Source of the DNA: Pelargonium cotyledonis
Taxonomy: Eukaryota; Streptophyta; Magnoliopsida; Geraniales; Geraniaceae
DNA length: 24,548 nucleotides
Assembly (NCBI GenBank): GCA_036897625.1
Contig: JAYMTA010000757.1
Location: 1 to 24,548, forward strand
Direction of reading: 5' to 3'
The notes under the pieces were generated by a model that was not told the origin of the DNA, ran no database searches, and saw only the letters and a program-made list of their open reading frames with translations. Position numbers and translations under genes: made by a program. Below are positions 12,501 through 21,500 of the stretch, piece after piece. How positions within the stretch are numbered: the stretch's first letter is position 1; every line of letters starts with the position of its first letter.

Positions 12501-15500
12501 ATGCTTTATGCAATAGAATTTCATTATCAATTAGAGAATATGTTAAGAAAATGAAGAGCCCAAGAAAACTATTTTCATTATCAAAATCAAACTCAAAAGT
12601 AGAAGCCCCAGAAAAGAAGAGAATTTACACCAAATTTATATGAAATGCAGCACCATACCTTTCACAAGGTTCAGTCTTGCTACGCAGAAGTACATGGACT
12701 TCAGTGACAGAATCATTATCATTCTGAACTGCAAGAGCTATAATATTGACAGCATCATACCGAGGATCAGGACGAAGTTCCCCTCTAGATTCTGCATGAA
12801 CCTGTCAAAGCATTTAAGTAAAAATAAAAAATTCAACCCTACCAAATATGTAGAACAAAGTATTCAAGTTAGCTTAATAATTTAATATTTAATGCAAATA
12901 TGCATTCATATGGATGAAACATCTTCAGTTCACATAAGAACATGTCAATGTATCATTAACTACCAGTAAAAGATAGATTAAAAAGAAAAATTCATATAAA
13001 TAAATTAAGCTTGTAGAGATAAACTGCAGAATGAAAACCTACTATTTACACTGGCCAGTAAAATACCAATCATTTGTCAGTCCCCTCCACCAAAAATGTT
13101 AGTCCACTACTCTTTTAATCGTCCCACAGTAATGTCCATTTTGAAAAGTGAGGTAAGCAATGTTTAGAATATAAGTGAAGGCAGAAAGAATATAGAAGGG
13201 TAATTGGTTTGCAAACAATTTGGAACCATTAAATCATTCAAAAAGTATAAGAAACAGACAATAAAAGACTCATCATGTGAATGAACACTAATTAACCATT
13301 GTATTCAGTTATTTTACTAATGCTTATGTCCTCTATGCGGGAATTGCTTCAAAGATGCGGATTACTTATTGTTGAACTACTCTAAAGCATGGAAAGTTTG
13401 GTCCAAGGTCCTTTCTTGGTGGAAAATTCCATTGACTTCACATGTTACAGTTAATTGAGCTTCTTTCTCAGTGGGATGGAATATTTACGGGCAAGTTAAT
13501 CCGCAAAATGTGGAACTCCGTATGCCATATCGCCTTGTAGTATCTGGCTTCTCAGATATGTTGAAGTATTTGAAGATCAAGATGAAGACTTTGAGGTTAC
13601 TACTTCAAAAATAAAGTGTCTTTCCTATGCCAAAGCTACTTCTTCATCAAACTGGAACATCTCCCTTTGGTTTGTCAATCCCAGGATGCGTCTGAAATAC
13701 TAAACTACTCAAAACTGTTCCCTTCCACCTAGCTTCTCTGTCCAGCAGTGGAGTCTGAAGGTTCACAGACTTGACACATCTGCACTCAAATGGGTTTGGG
13801 TCTCAGCATTTGTTTATCTTAGCTTAATATGGAGTGTGCTTCGTTAATCCTGTCTTATTTGTTTGGAGCTTATGCAACATACTCTCTTGCTGGAGTTCAA
13901 CTGGGTCTACTTTTTTATTAACATATTTCATCCTTTGCTAACGTAAGAAAGAGATGCAATAACATTCCACTATCAAATTCAAGATATAGTTTGAAAGACT
14001 TGCTTAGAGCAATACCTAAGAAATGTTGACTTAAGAACAGGCAAAATTCCACTTTACATGGCTGCCATATATATTGCAACAAAATCAACAGTACCTCTAT
14101 GCTTAACAATGTTAGTTGTTGTCCACCTCCAAAACTTGCTGGATCACGAAATCCAATTTGGCTAAGAGGAGTAGACCTTGATTTTCCATCAGGTCCAGAA
14201 ATCTGAGAAACATCTTGTGAGCAATCAGTGCTTGCTCTTACCATCTTTGCTATATTTCTTTCACCCTGCAACATCATGTAACCATTATACATAGAGTTGA
14301 CTTTTCCAGTCAAAATCCTATGCTAATTTTGATATACCTGCCGGATCTTCCTCACATGAGATGCAGAATCAGTTTTTGGAGCCTTGTTACGAACATCAGG
14401 AAAATAACTTTGTGAATCAATCACACTGCTAGAAGAACCTGCAAGAAGCTCTCACCACTTAATAAACATTACTACATTTATTCTTAGCACAGAAAAAGCA
14501 ATTAATTCAACTTACAGTTCAGAGATGAACACAACACTTCCTCTGGTGCTGCCTTGATCTTTCCAGAAGAACCTAAAATTTGACAAGCAAAAACGATAAA
14601 TTTTCTAAAGTTGGAAAAGAATCTTATTTACTAGTTTTAACATCACCTTTGCCATCCGACAGTAACCATTCTTGTACACTATCTACTGAGGGTGGTGAAA
14701 AGGAAGTTGTCAAAAGATACAATTGAGAGCCATCATTAAGATGGTGAGTAGGAACACCCACAATGGATTTTCCACAAAAATTGGGCCCGTCATTTCTAAG
14801 GCACTTAATTGAAACTGCGGTCTCTTCTTGGCCATCATGAACAAAGAAGGGAAGAAATTGGCCAGGAGCTTCCTCTTCAAAAAAACAAAAACAAAATATT
14901 AGTATGATGATATAACACCACGATTAGAGCCAAAATAAGGATTGTCAAAACATTAAAAAAATGAAAAGAAAAGTTTCTTTGAAATCATACACTAGTTGGC
15001 TAACAATCATCATTTCTTAGAGGTATCTACAATCATATTGGAAGTAACAAAATGCAAAATCAAGAATGCATCTAACAAATCTGTTAAATTTTAATAATTG
15101 GACTACATATAATAGCTTAGGCTTCCCACACTTATAGGTCAACCTTATTAGTAGGATGTCACTTGCGCCAATATATGTAGCTCATTTCTTTCACATTTAT
15201 CAGATTTGTGACTTATTTCACCCACTTCAATACTCTCCCTCTCGTGCAAAGCTCACATTTTTTTATCAGTGGGCTTGACACATGCATAATTGGAGGCTAT
15301 TTAAATTGGCACTCCCCTCACATGCATGTATATTTCTTCCACACGTGGGCCATTGCACGCATGCACATCTTTAAGTGGGTCGGGGACCATAGATGGAGAC
15401 AACATAGACGGGTCACCTTTGGGCCAAGATCATTATCAAAACCTGCTCTTAAACCATTTTAAATTTTAATAATTGGGCTACTTATGATAGTTTGGGCATT

Positions 15501-18500
15501 CCATACTAAAAGGTCAACCTTGTTAGTAGAGTTTCACTTGCACCATTATACGTAGCTCATTTCTTTCATACTTATCCAATGTCGGACTTATTTCACACAC
15601 TTCCAACAAAAAACGGAGACATCAATAAGGAAGTTTCAAAACTAATGATCAAATAACATCAGAATTGCAATACATATTTCTCCTGAAACTTCATGTTGCA
15701 CAATATTAAATAAACACATCAAAAGACTATAGTTGTGGCAGCTTGAACTTGTTTAAAGTGACGTTGAATCCAAATTTGTTTTTACAAAAGTTCGTATTGA
15801 CTAGTTAACTAGGCGTTGAAAATTTAGGTTATTCTCCTGCAAATTTTGTTTTTCCCTTTTGTTTACTCAGAGTATTTCAGATGGAACCCATTTCCATTCT
15901 CTTTCAAATGCACAGACGTAGGAGTTGGACATGCCCTTAAAATGACTGAGTAGATCGTGATCATAATTCTGCCAGCAGCCCAAGCTAGGGTAGAATAGAA
16001 TCAACATTGCTTCAAGCCCAAATTGACAGAAGAAATAAACATGAAAAATAAGTTTTGACATCACATCAAGGAAAGAGGTGTACCAAACCTGATGCTCCCT
16101 CGTGGTTTTCCTCCACCAGAAAAGGGCAATTACTGATAGTACCCAAAAGCGAAGCATTTTCAACCAGGCTTGTCATGTCAGCAGTTGGAGATTTCTTGTG
16201 GAAGGTAATCGCAGTTAAGTTTATGGGTTTAGCTACCATGTTCATATCCAGGGACTTTGAGATGCCAACCCCAGATATGTTAGTTTGAACTCCTTGTGAG
16301 CGACTCTGATTCTCATTTTGCATAGCACTTATATTGATCTTTGGATCATTGCCTGCAAGATTGTCACAAAAATCTCATAAACAAAATAGAATGAACTTTA
16401 CTTATTTTTGCAACTTTTCCTTGAAGCTCTTTACAAAATAAACAAACAATATAACCACAAACTCCTCAATGTCAAATTTCAATTAACCAAACATCATGGA
16501 ACAAATTAGATTTGGAAGCAGGGGCATCAAAAGTTATGCATTTCATTAAGTTTTACCATTATTACTATCATAATTATTCATAAAAACTGCAACATCTTGC
16601 TTCTTGGAGTTCATAAGTTGTAATGGTTCTCTTTTCCCTGCATGAATTGGAATCGGACCCCTTAACCTCAACTTTCTAAATTAAGTAGTATGTACAACCT
16701 CAATATTACAGATATCACGAGAACAATATTTTAAATGTGTCCAAGCACTAAACTGCAATGATTTTCATTGCAGGAAGAAAGGGGCAGCTTACCATATGTA
16801 GGATAGGCATCACAGATAGGCTTAACATCAGGAACCACATGACATTCTAATTGCCTGTCAATAAATGGTGAGCTGCTGTTGGGAGTTTCATTATTGTCAT
16901 TCTGTGACATACCAAAATCTAATTGTTTTGGGCAAAGAGACATATCTTCTATCTGTTCCTCTTCCAAAAGAGCCCTTTTAACCCTATTGGATTCAGGTGG
17001 TTCACCTCGGTAGCATCGCTTCCTCCTCATCAAGTCACGTACAGAACATTCAACCAGTGTACTCCCACCCTTTAAATCACAAATATTTGCTCCAGATTTT
17101 TGCATTGTATCAGAATGTTTAACCACCTCACTTCCAGTACAATCTCTAGCTCCACTCAAACGAGTTTTTATATCGGAACCAATGGATTCTATGTTGTTAT
17201 TCATCCTCGGGTTTGTGGAAAAAGGTAATGAGCCCCACAATGATTTGCTCTCTCTGCATGTGACTATAATGTGTTCACTACTGTCTTGCAACGCCTGGTG
17301 TTGGGAAGACCTACAGGATTGACTATTCATCTCTGTTTCAGATACATTTCCAGCTGATCCAGCACAAGGAGATGAGTACAGATTATCACCAGAGCCATAC
17401 ACTTGGGGAATCACTTTATCTGATGAAGTTAAAGAACAAAGGTTATGACCAATGGAACCAGAAGCTTGTTTATTGAAATCCTCATTGTCAATTAAATCCT
17501 CAATTGAATCAAGGATGTCCTGGCATTCTTGTTGAGACTCATTTTCGTAATCCATATTAGCTTTCTCCAGGACCTTATCAATGGTTGTTGCAGGCAACAA
17601 GGGACTCAGAATTGTCTCACGAACAAGTTCATCATCAAAGTTCATCTCTTCAGCTACCTGAGAAGTGGCTAGCCAGTTTAGCAGCCCTAGGACTTCCGTA
17701 TCTGCATACTGACAAACCTGAATTTTTAAAAATGTGAGAAGTTTCATAATAAATTCTCACAAATGCTACGAGGGACAAGACATAAAAAGAAAATATAAAT
17801 ATTGGCTTGACAGCATCCGTTAAATTGTATAATCAAAATACTTTACTACTAACCATTGAGAGCAGAACATTTGAATAAGCAAAAGAGCATAAATTGCAGT
17901 ATTGCAAAACACCATTATAAACCAGATTATTGTAATGCACACAAACAAATTGGATCATTGATGATCAGTTATAGACTTAACTAAGCCACATAAAATACTT
18001 GTTACATCAAATTGGAATGTCAAAGGGAGGGAGCCCTATATTTACTCAACTTAAAGAATAATGTTCATGAGTTCATCCATAATTTGATGGATATGAGGAA
18101 CGTTACTAATTTATTCACAAAACTGTAATTTAGCGGCACCATCATCCTGGAAGAGAGAACAATATCATTTCAAACATACTAACATTCATTATTCAGTGAG
18201 TTAAGATGGAGAAAAAACAAAAGGAAAAGGAAATAAGAATAAAAATCGAGATCGTTGCCCAAAAGTGAAAAGGTAAATCAAGGTACAAAGGCATGCAAAA
18301 TCAATAGAAATTACCTTATGATCTAACGATACACTATTTTCAGATGACTGCATATCATCAACTGATAGTGGTTTAGGACAACCCTCCCTCCCTTCAGTGT
18401 CTACTGTATAAATTTCCTCTCCGTGAACTATGCCTCGTGGGGAAAAAGATTCAACTATGTCCCTTTCATTAACACATTTCAAAGGTTCCCTACTAGAATT

Positions 18501-21500
18501 GGCAAGTTCAACTTCAACCAAGTTTCGGTCATCAGTTAAAGACGGCATTGACTGCACAGATCTCACATATTTCTCATCCGGGCTTAAATCCAATGGATAT
18601 TCTGCTTTGACACACAACTCTGTGAGTTTGCTCTCAAATTCACAACCAGATGACAAAACTTTGAGAACCTCTTCTGGTAGTGGTTTGCCAGGATCAGGAC
18701 GTAGTCCCTCATGCATCCCAGTTCGTTCATACTCCTCCTGTAAAGCAAAAGGTAGTTCAACAAGAGAACAAAGCAATATAAACTGTATATCTGAGAAAAG
18801 AAAGTACAAGAACACACCTCCCAAATTGGTATAAGAGACTGGACCATTTTCACATCTGAACAGGTTTGCGAGAGGGAGGCGTACTTTAGAAACTGTTGAT
18901 TCAAAATCTCTGCAAAACCACAAACACTAAACAGTTCAGTAATGAAATTGTCAAGAAAAAATGTGAGAATTTCCATGGCAACTATAAACCCCACAGACCA
19001 TCCACAGATGCATCTCCCTCAAGTTCGCATGCACTTTGCCGTTTGATACAGTGAATGTCTTGATCGGATGAAGCATCACAGGCATACTCCCACATCCAAT
19101 CAAATGGAATTTTGGAAGATATCCAAACTGGAGATGCTACATATGCATCACTACTTGAATCTGTCTAATGAAGAATTTCCAGATCATTAAAGTTAATAAT
19201 GAATGGAAGCAACAAACACATCCCACCTAAAAGTACCTAGTATAGAAAAGGAAACAAAGGTTACCTGAAAATCAGCAGACACGCAAGTGAATTTGTCCAG
19301 TTCATCCCCATGTTTGGCATTATATTTAAATTTCCTTGGGGAGAAAACATCCGGTACTGGATTACGAAATTTAATTTTTGATAGATGTATATGGCCCATT
19401 CCATACAAGTTATAGTCAACCTAACAATAGAAGGCCACATCTTATTATAATCAGCAGATATGAGAGAGAGAGAGAGAGAATGGGGGGGGTGGGTTGCACA
19501 TCTTATGCTGTAACATATAAAGGCAGATATCCCGGATATGGGATGGATCTAAATCTGATGCAGAAAACTAGGGAACTTATCATAATAATTGAGAAGTACT
19601 TATCATGATGGCTGCTATTCTTCATTAGCCCATTTTAATCAGTTATAATAAGAACTATGAGTCTATGTAGCACCATGAGCTCATTTAAAGGGACAATTTG
19701 ATGCACTTAAAAAACAAAACTTATAATGTGTGGCAAAACAATTCCAAGCACATTGCTATGCAAAAGATGAATAGTTGAGATATACAGCCTGGGAGTTTAC
19801 AACTTCATTAGCCATCACATACAATTCAGCAATAGTATAAAATCAGCACGTAAATAAAACTACATAATCATGTATCCACATGTTGAGTTAGAAGAGCAGT
19901 TTTGCCAGAGAGTTATATTTGAGTTGGAACTCAATATTCGTGCTCATATCAATAAATTATCTGTGCAGACTTCCTGGGAGAACCATATAAATGGATCCCA
20001 AAGAATTATAAAAATGTTTGTACTTCTGCATCCTCTCAATCACTGGTCAGATGTCCCTAATGAATCAATCCCTATGGCATAAGTCAATTCAATGCAAATA
20101 TTCTAGCCAACCTGATAAGTACTTAGTATGTATATAACATATTAATCTGAAAGAAATACTACATTCAATATCTGAATGGTCAAATTGTACGTACCAGAAA
20201 CTGCAAAATAAAGGGAATATGGGATTCATGGGGCTGTATAGTTTTATCAAGAACTGCACCACCCTGAGAAGCACATATCAATGTAAAGAAAACACATTGT
20301 ATAAGCGAACTTAAAATTAACAATTATACACATCTATACAGAAAATCTGCAATTCCTAAAAGTCAATTTTGAAGAACTGCCAACAAAATACTCAATTATT
20401 GCCAAGATCTAAAAGACACAATAAAACTGTTAAACTACATGCCATTTGTAAAACTTACGAGACACTAGGTTTAGCAATCAACCATCAAATCTGTACTTGG
20501 GTAACAAGGAATTAATTAAGCAGCAGTTGTCTCTATAATCTATCATATCAACATCTCACACCAGTCCATCTATACATGCCATGAAGGTTAAAAATAATAA
20601 TTCAAAAACTCAAGTTTGACAGTAGTTTACATGTAAGACATATTCGATAAAGTATGAAAAAGGGTGGCTAGAGCATGAGGCTCCAACATTATGGGGTATG
20701 AGGAGGGTCATTTATGTACACAGTCTTACCCTTACTTTTAAGAGAGGCTATTTCCCTGACTAAAACCTGTGACCTCAATAATGTATAATAACTTGAAAAA
20801 GGTTACAAGTATTTTCACTGTTATCTGCAATGTTTTAATTTTTTTTTTTTAATTATGAAAACACTAGGAACTTTACAATATGATTAGCATAAAAGCACTG
20901 TAAAATGCAGATAAAAACTCAAGAATAACCTCTAGCACACAAGCTAACATTTATACAGTAATCTACACCAGCAAAATAAGAAGAAGATAAATATATTAGC
21001 AAACAATAGAACTGAGTTCCAAATAGATTTTCAAGAAGCTACCAGGAGAAGATTGGCTGCTCTGGAAACATCATTTGGATAATAACTTATTATGTTGTTA
21101 AGGCGTCCAGTGATATGCTATCAGAACAGTAAAGGCAGTAAAAAGAATAATACGAAAATCACAAGATATCATTCGGATACAGGTATATCTTCATAAAAAT
21201 CTCCTCTGACGAATGGTAACCATAAAATTTCTTTGCGCGAACAAGGCTGCAACCATGGACATGTTGGCGTTTGAATCCAGCATTACCTCTAAGCTGTAAG
21301 AGCTCAGATTGATGCACATCAGCCCCCCATATTGAGCATCAGTTTAGTATCATATAAATATACACAACCCCCAAACAACAATCAACTCCAAAGCCAATAT
21401 TGAATAAGGTTTCACCAAGCATACCTTTAAAGCCTTCTCTATAGCAAGGGATATAGCATGTGCATGTACATCACCTGTGAACTCCAACAAGAAAACCTAT

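Larger units (their letters stand above)
11061..12801 (-). other. REV3: REV3 exons 18-19: exonuclease-like domain, proofreading probably absent
   Basis: Residues about 1038-1282 cover the region equivalent to the 3'-5' exonuclease of family-B polymerases. Visible landmarks are the exon 17/18 junction [18 protein letters not shown], the block [22 protein letters not shown] and [21 protein letters not shown]. At the first exonuclease motif, pol delta has an Asp-Ile-Glu arrangement while this protein reads Ser-Ile-Glu. Loss of acidic residues there is known for pol zeta and fits its lack of proofreading. That functional reading comes from the family, not from a test here. Confidence 0.85.

Noticed and set aside
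16600-16690. B-box-like GGTCCGATTCC on the minus strand
   Set aside because: No A box at proper spacing, no tail and no target duplication; too weak to call a SINE.
18430-18834. 134-codon plus-strand frame
   Set aside because: It is the antisense shadow of REV3 exon 11 and crosses its splice border.
19870-20082. 70-codon plus-strand frame in a REV3 intron
   Set aside because: No domain, no repeat structure, and it lies antisense inside an intron.
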